Under the pieces are notes generated by a model that saw only the letters and a program-made list of their open reading frames with translations, made no database searches and was not told the origin of the DNA. The position numbers and the translations under genes were made by a program. From NCBI RefSeq assembly GCF_029889885.1, contig NZ_JARANY010000005.1, forward strand, positions 1 to 64,000: a stretch of 64,000 bases of DNA, written 5' to 3'. Origin of the DNA: Chromohalobacter sp. 296-RDG. GTDB lineage: Bacteria; Pseudomonadota; Gammaproteobacteria; Pseudomonadales; Halomonadaceae. Below, one piece after another: positions 1 through 8,554 of this stretch; position 1 is the stretch's first letter; each line of letters begins with the position of its first letter.

Positions 1-432
1 GAAATAGTCGTGATGCTCGACCACCGGGCGCGTCGAGGTCACCAGGCGTACCTCGATTTCCGGGTGTTGCCGGTTGAACGCGGCGAGGCGCGGCATGACC
101 CAGTAGAAGGCCTCGCAGAGCTGGCAGAACAGTACCACCACACCGTCATCCACTTCCTCCCGCAATGTGTTGGCATGCGTTGCGACACCCTCCAGCGCTG
201 AGCTCACCGTGCGCCCGAATTCACGGCCGGCGGCGGTGAGAAAGACGCCCCGATTGCGCCGCTCGAATAGTGCCACGCCGAGGTTTTCCTCCAGAGCGCG
301 AATCTGTCGGCTGACGGCGGCCTGGGTGAGATGCAATTCCTCGGCGGCACGCGAGAAGCTTTCCAGGCGCGCGGCAGCCTCGAAGGGCATCAGGCTGGCG
401 AGCGGGGGCAGGGCTTTGCCTAGTCGGTTCAT
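1..432 (-). CDS. LysR-family transcriptional regulator, C-terminus cut by window edge
   Basis: The reading frame opens at an ATG at 430-432 on the minus strand and runs off the left edge, so only about 144 residues are present. The first ~65 residues form a LysR winged helix-turn-helix, including SFSRAAEELHLTQAAVSRQI and ALEENLGVALFERRNRG. The following residues begin the effector-binding domain. The start LGKALPPLASLMPFEAAARL resembles the GcvA subgroup. It is divergent from the EamA transporter at 537 with about 100 bp between them, an arrangement in which LysR proteins often control the neighbour and themselves. The effector is unknown. Confidence 0.9.
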   Translation of the reverse strand, partial: MNRLGKALPPLASLMPFEAAARLESFSRAAEELHLTQAAVSRQIRALEENLGVALFERRNRGVFLTAAGREFGRTVSSALEGVATHANTLREEVDDGVVVLFCQLCEAFYWVMPRLAAFNRQHPEIEVRLVTSTRPVVEHHDYF

Positions 433-536
433 ATGCGATCCATAATCACAGCTCATGGAAAGTGATGTATAACTCGTTTGTCGTGTATGCCTGGGGCGCG
501 CACCCTTGAGCGGCTTCTTGTTCGGGGAGAACCACC

Positions 537-1538
537 ATGAAGCCAATCATTGGGGCGCGAGCCTCGGTATGGCCAGGTATCGTTTGTATCGTTGCCTCGG
601 TCTTCTGTCTCTCGATGGCTGACGCGTTGGTTAAGTATATCAGCGATGACGTGGGTATTTGGCAGTTGTACGCGCTGCGTGCGCTGTTGGCGTTACCGCT
701 TCTGGGGGTGGTGCTTGGGCTTCGCGGCGTGGTACGCCTGGGGTGGGCGTTGCGACGTCGCTGGGTGCTGGTCAGAACCGGCTTGCTGATGGCCATGTGG
801 TTGACCTTCTATGCCGCGCTGCCGACGTTGACGCTTTCCATGGCGGCGGTCGCGTTGTACACCTCGCCGTTGTTCATTGCCTTGTTCGCTGCCTGGTTAG
901 CCGGCGAGCGGCTCTCCGCAGGCGGCTGGTGGGGGATCGCTCTAGGCTTCGTCGGCGTGGTGCTGATATTGCGTCCGGGGACGGTGGATTTCACGCCTAC
1001 GGTGTTACTGCCGCTGCTGGCGGCGGTGTGCTACGCCCTGGCCTGCGTGGTGACGCGTGTTCATTGCCGTGCCGAGGCGCCGCTGGTGCTTGCCGGGGCA
1101 CTGAATCTGGGGTTTCTATGCCTGGGCGCGGTGGGCTGTCTATGGATATTCTTGTACGACCAGCCGCCGACCGGTGGCGCCACACCGAGCTTCCTGACGG
1201 CGCCCTGGCGTTCGCTCCCAGCCGACACCTGGTGGCTGCTGGCGGGGCTGGCGGTACTCTTCGTGCTGGCCAGCAGCACGGTGGCCAAGGCCTATCAAGT
1301 GGCCCCTGCCGCGTTGATCGGTGTGTTCGACTATGCCTATCTCGTCTTCGCGGCGGGGTGGAGCTGGTGGCTGTTCGATGCGACGCCTGATATGCCTACT
1401 GCGCTGGGCATGGCTTGCGTGGGGCTCGCGGGCGGTATCGTTTGTCGCTGTGCTCCCGGACGCTTACGTACTGGTAGTACGATGAGAAGCGGTGAGGCAG
1501 CTTTCTATTCACCAACCTGTCGTCGGGACATAGGTTGA
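537..1538 (+). CDS. EamA/DMT-family drug-metabolite transporter
   Basis: This 333-residue protein has about ten hydrophobic segments arranged as two EamA repeats. The first repeat starts near residue 13 (PGIVCIVASVFCLSMADALV) and the second near residue 155. Proteins of this family export or import small metabolites across the inner membrane, but the substrate cannot be read from sequence. The ATG at 537 follows a GGGGAGAA ribosome binding site. The tail after about residue 310 is hydrophilic and not conserved-looking. The divergent LysR gene is the most likely regulator. Confidence 0.88.
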   Translation: MKPIIGARASVWPGIVCIVASVFCLSMADALVKYISDDVGIWQLYALRALLALPLLGVVLGLRGVVRLGWALRRRWVLVRTGLLMAMWLTFYAALPTLTLSMAAVALYTSPLFIALFAAWLAGERLSAGGWWGIALGFVGVVLILRPGTVDFTPTVLLPLLAAVCYALACVVTRVHCRAEAPLVLAGALNLGFLCLGAVGCLWIFLYDQPPTGGATPSFLTAPWRSLPADTWWLLAGLAVLFVLASSTVAKAYQVAPAALIGVFDYAYLVFAAGWSWWLFDATPDMPTALGMACVGLAGGIVCRCAPGRLRTGSTMRSGEAAFYSPTCRRDIG

Positions 1539-1605
1539 GTCAGGCGCGATCATTCCCTATATCTAGAGACGCGTTTCCATTTCAACACGGACAAGGAGTT
1601 GTCGC

Positions 1606-2307
1606 ATGTTGACGCTCGTTTCCTGGCTATTCATCGCCTTGGGCGTGGCCACGGCATTGGTCATTGCGCTGGATGTGGCCAAGCGCCCGCAACCCATGGC
1701 GATCATGAACGTGACTTGGCCGATCACCGGGCTTTATATGCCAGTGCTGGGCTGGTGGGCGTATGCACGCATGGGCCGCGCCACGGCCTCGGTAGGCAAT
1801 GAAGAGAGCAATGGACATAGTGAAGGCTATGAGCACGATCATGTGCATCATCATCATGGTGATAAGCCCAAGTGGCAGGGCGTTTTCGTCTCCGCCACGC
1901 ATTGTGGGGGCGGTTGCACCGCAGGCGATGTCGTCACCGCGCCGCTGGCGACCCTGACCGGGTTTGCACTGCTAGGGTCGGCAGTATTAGGACACTTCGT
2001 GCTGGCCTTCATCGGGGCGTACCTCTTCGGCATATTGTTTCAATACTTGCCGATTCGCGGCATGAGCGATAGCGGCCCACGCCAGGCCTTGATCGATGCC
2101 ATCAAGGCAGACACGCTCTCGCTGATAGCCTTTCAGGCCGGCATGTACGTCTGGATGCTGATCGCCATCCATGGCTGGATGGGCGAGATGAACGCCTTCT
2201 CGGTGACGTTCTGGTTCATGATGCAGATCGCCATGCTGATCGGATTCGCTACGTCCTATCCGGCCAATTGGATATTGATCAGCCGAGGCATCAAGCACGC
2301 GATGTAA
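1606..2307 (+). CDS. DUF4396 membrane protein with His-rich loop and Cys-Gly motif
   Basis: The 233-residue protein has two N-terminal membrane segments, a polar loop, then three or four more membrane segments. The loop (about residues 66-108) holds a histidine cluster (HDHVHHHHGD, about residues 78-87) followed by THCGGGCTAGD (about residues 98-108). Histidine and paired cysteine in one loop suggest metal binding. The family (DUF4396) has no firmly assigned function that I know. The start ATG at 1606 has an AAGGAG site at 1593-1598. It is convergent with argC, with only about 10 bp between the stops. Confidence 0.82.
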   Translation: MLTLVSWLFIALGVATALVIALDVAKRPQPMAIMNVTWPITGLYMPVLGWWAYARMGRATASVGNEESNGHSEGYEHDHVHHHHGDKPKWQGVFVSATHCGGGCTAGDVVTAPLATLTGFALLGSAVLGHFVLAFIGAYLFGILFQYLPIRGMSDSGPRQALIDAIKADTLSLIAFQAGMYVWMLIAIHGWMGEMNAFSVTFWFMMQIAMLIGFATSYPANWILISRGIKHAM

Positions 2308-2317
2308 GGCAGCGCGA

Positions 2318-3265
2318 TCATGTCGAGAGGCCGCTGGCCTCGTCCACGCCGAGATGCAGGTTCATGCTCTGTACGGCGGCGCCTGCCGCGCCTTTGCCGA
2401 GGTTATCCAGCCGGGCGACGAGGGAGACCTGCTCATGGTTGCCGAACACGAATAGGTCGACTCGATTGGTGTCGTTGCAGCCCTGCACCTCGAAGAAGCC
2501 GTCATCCAGGTTGGCCGGGTCCTCGAGGGGCATGACGCGAACGAAGGTCTCGCCTTCATAGTGGTTGGAGTAGGCCTCGCGAAGCGTTTCGGCCGTGGCC
2601 CCGGGACTAAGCTGATCGACGTGCAGGGGAATCGTCACCGAGAGGCCCTTGAGGAAGGGGCCGACGATCGGTTGGAAGACGGGTGCTCGCGCGAGCCCGC
2701 CGTGCGTGCGCATCTCCGGCATGTGCTTGTGGGTCAATCCCATGGCATAGGGACGTGGCGCGCTCAGACGACCGTCATGCTCGCCTTCGTACTCGGCGAT
2801 CAGCTTCTTGCCACCGCCGCTATAGCCGGTGATCGAATGCGCTGTCAGCGGTGTGTCGGCGGGCAACAGGCCGGCGTCGACCAGCGGCCGCGTGAGCATG
2901 ATGAAGGCGCTGGCATGGCAGCCCGGATTGGCGATGCGCTTGCTGGTGCGGATGGCGTCGCGTTGTCCCGGTACTAGTTCGGGCAAGCCATAGGTCCATT
3001 CGGTATCGGTGCGGAAGGCCGTGCTGGCGTCGATCAGGCAGGTCCGGGGATTGTCGAGCAACGCCACGGCCTCGCGAGAAGCGGTATCGGGCAAGCATAG
3101 AAAGACCACGTCGGCGGTATTGAGCAGGCGCGCACGTTCGGCGGTATCCTTGCGCTTGTCGCTGTCGATGCGCAACAGTTCGATATCATTGCGTGCCTCG
3201 AGATAATCCATCAGCCGCAGCCCAGTGGTGCCTTCCTGACCGTCTACGTATACCTTGAATGCCAT
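2318..3265 (-). CDS. argC: N-acetyl-gamma-glutamyl-phosphate reductase
   Basis: ArgC reduces N-acetyl-glutamyl phosphate to the semialdehyde with NADPH in arginine biosynthesis. The product is 315 residues, the shorter ArgC type. Residues 4-20 ([19 protein letters not shown]) form the dinucleotide-binding start. The catalytic cysteine sits in [11 protein letters not shown] (Cys116), and [18 protein letters not shown] and THKHMPEM are family blocks. The frame extends upstream to 3361, but the ATG at 3265 gives the family's normal N-terminus and was chosen. No other arg genes flank it. Confidence 0.95.
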   Translation of the reverse strand: MAFKVYVDGQEGTTGLRLMDYLEARNDIELLRIDSDKRKDTAERARLLNTADVVFLCLPDTASREAVALLDNPRTCLIDASTAFRTDTEWTYGLPELVPGQRDAIRTSKRIANPGCHASAFIMLTRPLVDAGLLPADTPLTAHSITGYSGGGKKLIAEYEGEHDGRLSAPRPYAMGLTHKHMPEMRTHGGLARAPVFQPIVGPFLKGLSVTIPLHVDQLSPGATAETLREAYSNHYEGETFVRVMPLEDPANLDDGFFEVQGCNDTNRVDLFVFGNHEQVSLVARLDNLGKGAAGAAVQSMNLHLGVDEASGLST

Positions 3266-3463
3266 GGGAAATTCGTCGCCTCGTTGACCGGTTCCATGCG
3301 TGCTGACAGCGCCTGTCAGCGTATTGTCTTCCATTGTGCGTCGATGCGGCCGCGCTGTCATGTTTACGGGCCTGAATCCGCTTGTCGTGATTCACAAAAA
3401 CGACCAATCTGAGAGAACTTGGAGGTTCTCCATCAACTCAGGTAAGCGTGATAAGGACGACAT

Positions 3464-4144
3464 ATGAATAAGCGTGTATTGGCTTTCGATGTCTATGGCA
3501 CCTTGATCGACACCCACGGTGTAGTGGAAGCATTGCACACGGATCTGGGCGATGCTGAAAAGGCGTTGGCCTTTTCGCAGCGTTGGCGGGACAAGCAACT
3601 GGAATTTGCCTTCCGTCGCTCGCTGATGGGGGCGTATTCGAGCTTTGCCGATTGTACGCGCGATGCGCTGGAGTTCACCGACCGGGCCATGGGCAGCCAA
3701 CTCTCCGAAGTGGCCAAGGATCGGCTGATATCCCTTTATGGGCGTCTGCCGGCATTTTCCGATGTCGCCGAGGGGGTGGCACGCTTGAGCGATGCCGGCA
3801 TGCATTGCGTGGCGTTTTCCAACGGCACCCAGGAAGCGGTGACGGGGTTGCTGGCCCAGGCGGGCATTCGTGAGCGGTTCGACGCCATCGTCAGCGTCGA
3901 CGACATCAAGCGCTTCAAGCCCGACCCCGCTGTGTATTCCTATCTGCGCCAGTGCACCGAGTCGAGCGCTGCGGACACCTGGCTGATTTCCAGCAATCCC
4001 TTCGACATCATCGGGGCCAAATATGCCGGCTTGCACGCGGCCTGGGTGCGTCGCAGCGCCGAGGCGCCCTTCGATCCCTGGGGCGATGAGCCCGATATGA
4101 CGGTGAGCGACCTCGACGAACTCGCTGACCGCCTGGTGGGATGA
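3464..4144 (+). CDS. Haloacid dehalogenase type II (HAD superfamily)
   Basis: A 226-residue HAD hydrolase of the L-2-haloacid dehalogenase subfamily. Motif I is FDVYGTLID with nucleophile Asp9. Motif II is AFSNGTQEAV (about residues 115-124), motif III is KRFKPDPAVY (about residues 149-158), and SSNPFDIIGA (about residues 176-185) is the subfamily block. Type II dehalogenases hydrolyse 2-haloacids to 2-hydroxyacids in the cytoplasm, but many members are annotated only by homology and the real substrate may differ. It stands alone, convergent with the flavoprotein fusion. Confidence 0.88.
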   Translation: MNKRVLAFDVYGTLIDTHGVVEALHTDLGDAEKALAFSQRWRDKQLEFAFRRSLMGAYSSFADCTRDALEFTDRAMGSQLSEVAKDRLISLYGRLPAFSDVAEGVARLSDAGMHCVAFSNGTQEAVTGLLAQAGIRERFDAIVSVDDIKRFKPDPAVYSYLRQCTESSAADTWLISSNPFDIIGAKYAGLHAAWVRRSAEAPFDPWGDEPDMTVSDLDELADRLVG

Positions 4145-4160
4145 ACTCGACGAGAGGTAC

Positions 4161-6302
4161 TCAGCCGCCGCGTCGCCAGCGGAAGTAACGCGCTAGCAAG
4201 TGGAGCACCCGCTCCGGCTTGTGGGCGTTTTTCCAGGCGCCGGCGGTGCCCTTGGTGGCTTCCGATAGCGTCGGGTAAGGATGCACCGTGCCCAGCAACT
4301 TGTTGAGCCCGATATTGTGCTTCATGGCCAGCGTCAGTTCTGCCAGCCATTCGCCTGCGTTCTCGCCGACCAGGGTCGCCCCCAGGATACGATCCTTGCC
4401 GGGTACGGTGAGGATCTTGACGAAACCGCTCGTGGCGCGCTCGGCGATCGCCCGGTCGCTCTCGGCCATCTCGTAGCGGGTGACCTCGTAAGCGATACCC
4501 TGAGCCTTGGCCTCGCGCTCGTTGAGCCCCACCCGGGCTACTTCGGGCTGTAGATAGGTCACCGTGGGCATGATGTGGTAGTCGACCTTGAAGCGCTTGA
4601 ATTCGCCGAACAAGGCGTTGACGGCGACATGCCAGGCCTGGTGCGCGGCGGCGTGGGTCAACTGGTATGGACCGGCGACGTCGCCGCAGGCCCAGATGTT
4701 GGGCAATTTGGTCTGTAGCTGCTCGTTGACCTCCAGGGTTCCGTTGTCGCGGGTGGTGATTCCCAGCGCTTCCAGTCCGAGCCCATCGACGTTGGCTTGG
4801 CGACCGACGCTGACCAGCAGGCGGTCGAAGGGGAGGTGTATTTGCCGACCGTCGGCCTTCTCGACGAGGAGATGTTGTTCGCCGTCCTCGACGCTTACCG
4901 CGATAGCCCGCGTGCTTGTCATGACATCGAGGCCCTCGTCGCCGAATAGACTGGCGACGAGGTCGCCGACCTCATCATCCTCGCGCCCCAGCAACCGCTC
5001 GGCATCCTCGACCAGTGTCACCTGTGTCCCTAGACGGGCGAAGCTCTGGCCGAGCTCGCAGCCGATGGCGCCGCCACCCAGCACTATCAGGCGGTGTGGC
5101 TGCTCGGTCAGCGTCCACAGATTCTCGGAAGTCAGTACGTCGATCTGCTCGATACCCGGTATCGGCGGCACCTTGGGGACGGCGCCGGTGGCGATGACGA
5201 TGTGCCGCGCCGTGAGTTGCTTGTCGTCGACTTCGACGGCCCAGGGGGACGTCAGCCGCGCCGTGCCACGCTGGACCTCGACGCCTAGCCCGGTATAACG
5301 CTCCTCGCTATCGTGGGGAGCCACCTCCTCGATGACGCGACGCACATGGCCCATGACTTCACTGAACTCAACGCGCGGCTCTCCGGCATGAACGCCCAGA
5401 TGCCCGGCGTCGCGGATATTCTGGGCGGACCGTGCGGCGCGAATCAGTGCCTTGGAGGGTACGCAGCCGGTATTGAGACAGTCGCCGCCCATGGCGCCAC
5501 TCTCGACGAGCGCGACCCGCGACCGCACCGCACTGGCGATGTAGCTGGTGACCAGACCCGCCGAGCCGCCGCCGATCACCAGGATGTCGTAATCGAAGCG
5601 CCGAGGTTTGTCGTATCCACGATAGCGCTTGCGGCGCTGAAGCCAGTCGACGCCCCAACGTGCGATCAGCGGGAAGACGCCGAGCAGGGCGAAAGACAAC
5701 AGCAAAGAAGGCGAGACGATACCGCTGACAGAGCGTAGCTCGCCGAGCTGCTGGCCGGCGTTCACGTAGACCAGCGTGCCGGGAATCATGCCGATCTGGC
5801 TGGCGATATAGAAGACCCAGGTACGCAGCCGGGTCAGGCCCATCGCCAGGTTGACGACGAAAAACGGGAAGATCGGCACCAGTCGCAGGCTGAACAGATA
5901 CAACGCGCCATCGCGCTCGATCCCCCGGTTGATGGTCTCGATTTGCCGCGCAAAGCGGCGCTCGATCAGTTCCCGGAAGAGCGTGCGGGAGACCAGAAAC
6001 GCTAGCGTAGCGCCAATGGTGCTCGCAAAGGAGATGATCAATAACCCCCAGCCCAGGCCGAATAACGCACCCCCCAACAACGTGAGCAGAGCCGCGCCGG
6101 GCAACGAGAGGGCGGCCATCAGAACATAGATGAGAAAGAAGCCACCCGCGACCAACCAAGGAGACTCGGCGAACCACTGGTCGAACCGTGTTTGTAGCGA
6201 TTGAATGGATTCCAGAGTCAGGTAATCGTCAACGCCGCCCACGAAGAAGGCCACGATGGCAACCAGTACAACCGCCAGAATCAGCATGCGGTAATGTTTC
6301 AA
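4161..6302 (-). CDS. VTT-domain / pyridine nucleotide-disulfide oxidoreductase fusion
   Basis: This 713-residue protein joins two modules. Residues ~5-215 are a TVP38/TMEM64 (VTT, SNARE-associated) membrane domain with about six hydrophobic segments. Residues ~237-700 are a class I flavin disulfide reductase with YDILVIGGGSAGLVTSYIAS for FAD and a redox pair Cys275/Cys280 in GGDCLNTGCVPSK. An NAD(P) site (IVLGGGAIGCELGQSFA) and the C-terminal HPYPTLSE catalytic histidine block follow. It lacks the N-terminal HMA domain and C-terminal cysteine pair of mercuric reductase. The frame opens with TTG at 6302 behind AAGGGG; an ATG at 6287 is an alternative start. The substrate is unknown. Confidence 0.9.
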   Translation of the reverse strand: MKHYRMLILAVVLVAIVAFFVGGVDDYLTLESIQSLQTRFDQWFAESPWLVAGGFFLIYVLMAALSLPGAALLTLLGGALFGLGWGLLIISFASTIGATLAFLVSRTLFRELIERRFARQIETINRGIERDGALYLFSLRLVPIFPFFVVNLAMGLTRLRTWVFYIASQIGMIPGTLVYVNAGQQLGELRSVSGIVSPSLLLSFALLGVFPLIARWGVDWLQRRKRYRGYDKPRRFDYDILVIGGGSAGLVTSYIASAVRSRVALVESGAMGGDCLNTGCVPSKALIRAARSAQNIRDAGHLGVHAGEPRVEFSEVMGHVRRVIEEVAPHDSEERYTGLGVEVQRGTARLTSPWAVEVDDKQLTARHIVIATGAVPKVPPIPGIEQIDVLTSENLWTLTEQPHRLIVLGGGAIGCELGQSFARLGTQVTLVEDAERLLGREDDEVGDLVASLFGDEGLDVMTSTRAIAVSVEDGEQHLLVEKADGRQIHLPFDRLLVSVGRQANVDGLGLEALGITTRDNGTLEVNEQLQTKLPNIWACGDVAGPYQLTHAAAHQAWHVAVNALFGEFKRFKVDYHIMPTVTYLQPEVARVGLNEREAKAQGIAYEVTRYEMAESDRAIAERATSGFVKILTVPGKDRILGATLVGENAGEWLAELTLAMKHNIGLNKLLGTVHPYPTLSEATKGTAGAWKNAHKPERVLHLLARYFRWRRGG

Positions 6303-6469
6303 TCCTTTTCCCCTTCAGCAGGCTTTCATGCGGCCATTATGGCGTTGGCGGCATCGTTCATGTGGGCGCGAACGAAGACAGTAACGCTCTGGTGCACCTC
6401 CAAGCCGGTAACCCGCGTCCATCATGGCAATAAAACGTTTCGCCCACCACTCGATCAGGAGGCCGGCCA

Positions 6470-7102
6470 TCATGTCGTCGCGTCCAGAGCGCGCCAGCGC
6501 TCGAGATCGTGTGGCGTATCGACATCCCAGACCGTGTCGAGACACGCCACGCGCAGTCCTAGTCCTTTAGCTCGAGCGAGGGTCCGCGCGGCCACCTCAC
6601 TACCGCCCCAAGGAATATCCGCGAACAACCGCTGGGGAAGCCTATGGCCCCCGATCAAGCCATAGCCGCCATCCTCGGCCGGGAGTAGCACCAGATCGTG
6701 ATCATCCAGCGCCTGCGCGCAGCGTTCCAGCAGCATCGGCGTCAGCACCGGGCAGTCGCTGCCGATCAGAAGCGCAGGACCCGATTGAGCGGCCAGGGCG
6801 GTGTGCATGCGCTGGCCGAGATCGCCCGGCGGCTGAGCATGGTGCATGATGCCGTGTCTTTCCGTCAGCGCCTCTAGGGTCGGGTGTGCCGGTTCGAGCC
6901 CGGCCCATAGCTGCACGTGCGTGGCAGGAAAGGCCCGGCAGGCAATCTCTAGCGTGCGTTCAAGCAGTGCTACATGGACATCACGCGCCTGCTCGGCATC
7001 GAGCGACGGCATCAACCGGGTCTTTACCTTGCCGGGGATCGGTGCCTTGGCGAAGATCAGCAGTGTCGTGCTGGGGGCGACCGCATTCGACTCAGCGGAC
7101 AT
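6470..7102 (-). CDS. TIGR04282-type glycosyltransferase (DUF2064, arsenosugar-associated)
   Basis: A 210-residue GT-A-fold protein. LLIFAKAPIPGKVKTRLMP near the start and LLIGSDCPVL (about residues 100-109) are typical of the DUF2064 family, with DHDLVLLPAEDGGYGLIGG following. Members are described as rSAM/selenodomain-associated or arsenosugar biosynthesis glycosyltransferases. Its ATG overlaps the end of the next upstream gene, a TIGR04283 glycosyltransferase, by 11 bp, so the two are translationally linked. The real product in this organism is not known. Confidence 0.87.
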   Translation of the reverse strand: MSAESNAVAPSTTLLIFAKAPIPGKVKTRLMPSLDAEQARDVHVALLERTLEIACRAFPATHVQLWAGLEPAHPTLEALTERHGIMHHAQPPGDLGQRMHTALAAQSGPALLIGSDCPVLTPMLLERCAQALDDHDLVLLPAEDGGYGLIGGHRLPQRLFADIPWGGSEVAARTLARAKGLGLRVACLDTVWDVDTPHDLERWRALDATT

Positions 7103-7808
7103 CGGTGTAGTCTCCTGCCAAGGTCCCGGGCGAGGCGCCGAACCCGTAACGCAGGCGCAACCACCACATCTTGGCGATGGTGCGCAAAGGGCCGTTCTGC
7201 TGCCAGCGGCGCGCGGACGTCGTCACCCGCTGGGCAAGGCAAGTCGGCGCGGATAGACGGTGCAGATGCCGGCTCATGGCGATGTCTTCCATCAGCGGCT
7301 GGTCGGGAAAGCCGCCGACGATCTCGAAGGCCTCGCGCGTCATGAACATCGCCTGATCGCCGGTGGCAATGCCGGTCATGCGCGAGCGTCGGTTCATGCT
7401 CCAGCCGACCAGACCGGCCAGCGCGAACCCTCGTTCGATATCCACATCGAAGCGACCCCAGCCACCGGTATCTTTCAAGGCTACTTCGATCGCTAGGTCC
7501 GCGCGATTCGGGAGGCGCGTATCGGCATGCAGAAAGACTAGATGTTCCCCGCGACTTTCCCGTGCGCCATGGTTCATCTGTCTAGCGCGATCGCGCTCAC
7601 TTGCCAGCACCCGATCCGCCAGGGGAAGCGCCAGAGCGACGGTATCATCCTCGCTGCCGCCATCGACGATGACGATCTCGACGCCACATCTCCATAGCGG
7701 CAGCAGGGCGGTCAAGCATTCCTGTATCGTCGATGCCTCGTTCAATACTGGCACGATGATGCTCAGCCGCGGTGCGTTGGCAAGCGGTTCTGACCAATGC
7801 ACGCTCAT
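7092..7808 (-). CDS. TIGR04283-type family 2 glycosyltransferase (arsenosugar-associated)
   Basis: The product is about 238 residues. RLSIIVPVLNEASTIQECL near the N-terminus, VEIVIVDGGSEDDT and LVFLHADTRLP mark a GT2 nucleotide-sugar fold with its DXD-like Asp. GGFPDQPLMEDIAMSRHL is the acceptor-side block. The frame opens at 7862, but the ATG at 7808 has a GAGGGATG site and is preferred. It follows the YnjD-type ATPase by about 60 bp and overlaps the DUF2064 partner. The pair is usually seen together, so they probably act on the same glycan or metalloid conjugate. Confidence 0.87.
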   Translation of the reverse strand: MSVHWSEPLANAPRLSIIVPVLNEASTIQECLTALLPLWRCGVEIVIVDGGSEDDTVALALPLADRVLASERDRARQMNHGARESRGEHLVFLHADTRLPNRADLAIEVALKDTGGWGRFDVDIERGFALAGLVGWSMNRRSRMTGIATGDQAMFMTREAFEIVGGFPDQPLMEDIAMSRHLHRLSAPTCLAQRVTTSARRWQQNGPLRTIAKMWWLRLRYGFGASPGTLAGDYTDVR

Positions 7809-7866
7809 TGGCTCATCCCTCGCGATAGCGCGGAGAAGCTCAGTCGTAATACGTTGGCCCATGTCG

Positions 7867-8538
7867 TCATGTGCGTGCCTCCTGATCGATGGACCCGGCG
7901 GTGCCTCGTTCGGTCAGCCTCAGGATACGCCCGCCGGCTTCCCTGGCATCTGCCTCGTCGTGTGTCACCATTAGCGTGGGTAGATGGTAGTGACGCACAC
8001 GTTCGAAGACCCAGTGACGAATCTCGTCCCGACGTTCGGCATCCAATTTGGAGAATGGCTCGTCGAGCAGAATGGCGCGCGGCTGGGACAGCAGTACCCG
8101 CAATAGGGCAATCCGTGCTTTTTGGCCGCCGGAGAGCGTTGCGGGGTCACGCTTGGCGAAGGCATCGAGTCCTACCGACGCCAGCGCCTCGTGAATTCGC
8201 TCGCGGCGTTGTCGTCGCGTGCCTTCACGCACCATGCCGAAGGCGAGATTGCCCTCGACGTCGAGATGCGGGAACAGGAGCGGGTCTTGAAATAGCAGCC
8301 CGACGTGACGCTGCTCCGCAGGCAAGGCATCGATGCGGGTCTCGTCGAGCAAAACGCGCCCTCGGGGCGTGAAAGCGGGGCTCAAGAAGCCTGCGATGAA
8401 GGCCAGCAAGGTAGACTTGCCGACGCCTGAGGGACCCATGACGGTGACCACTTCTCCCGGCGCGATCGTGGTATCCAGGCTCAGCAAGGGGTGTTGGTCC
8501 TGTTCAATGACAATGTCGTCGAGAATCAATGACGCCAT
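7867..8538 (-). CDS. ynjD: YnjD-type ABC transporter ATP-binding protein
   Basis: A 223-residue ABC ATPase with Walker A GPSGVGKSTL (about residues 35-44), Q-loop LLFQDPLLFPHLD, signature LSGGQKARIA and Walker B AILLDEPFSKLD, followed by the switch histidine in MVTHDEADA. Its length matches the E. coli YnjD type. It lies 16 bp after the double-length permease gene, with the binding protein gene further upstream, forming one importer operon. The transported substrate of YnjBCD systems has not been settled as far as I know. Confidence 0.9.
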   Translation of the reverse strand: MASLILDDIVIEQDQHPLLSLDTTIAPGEVVTVMGPSGVGKSTLLAFIAGFLSPAFTPRGRVLLDETRIDALPAEQRHVGLLFQDPLLFPHLDVEGNLAFGMVREGTRRQRRERIHEALASVGLDAFAKRDPATLSGGQKARIALLRVLLSQPRAILLDEPFSKLDAERRDEIRHWVFERVRHYHLPTLMVTHDEADAREAGGRILRLTERGTAGSIDQEART

Positions 8539-8554
8539 GGCGTTGGTCCTTCCT

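Noticed and set aside
4161-6302. Mercuric reductase
   Set aside because: The heavy-metal-associated domain and C-terminal cysteine pair are missing, and the N-terminus is a VTT membrane domain.
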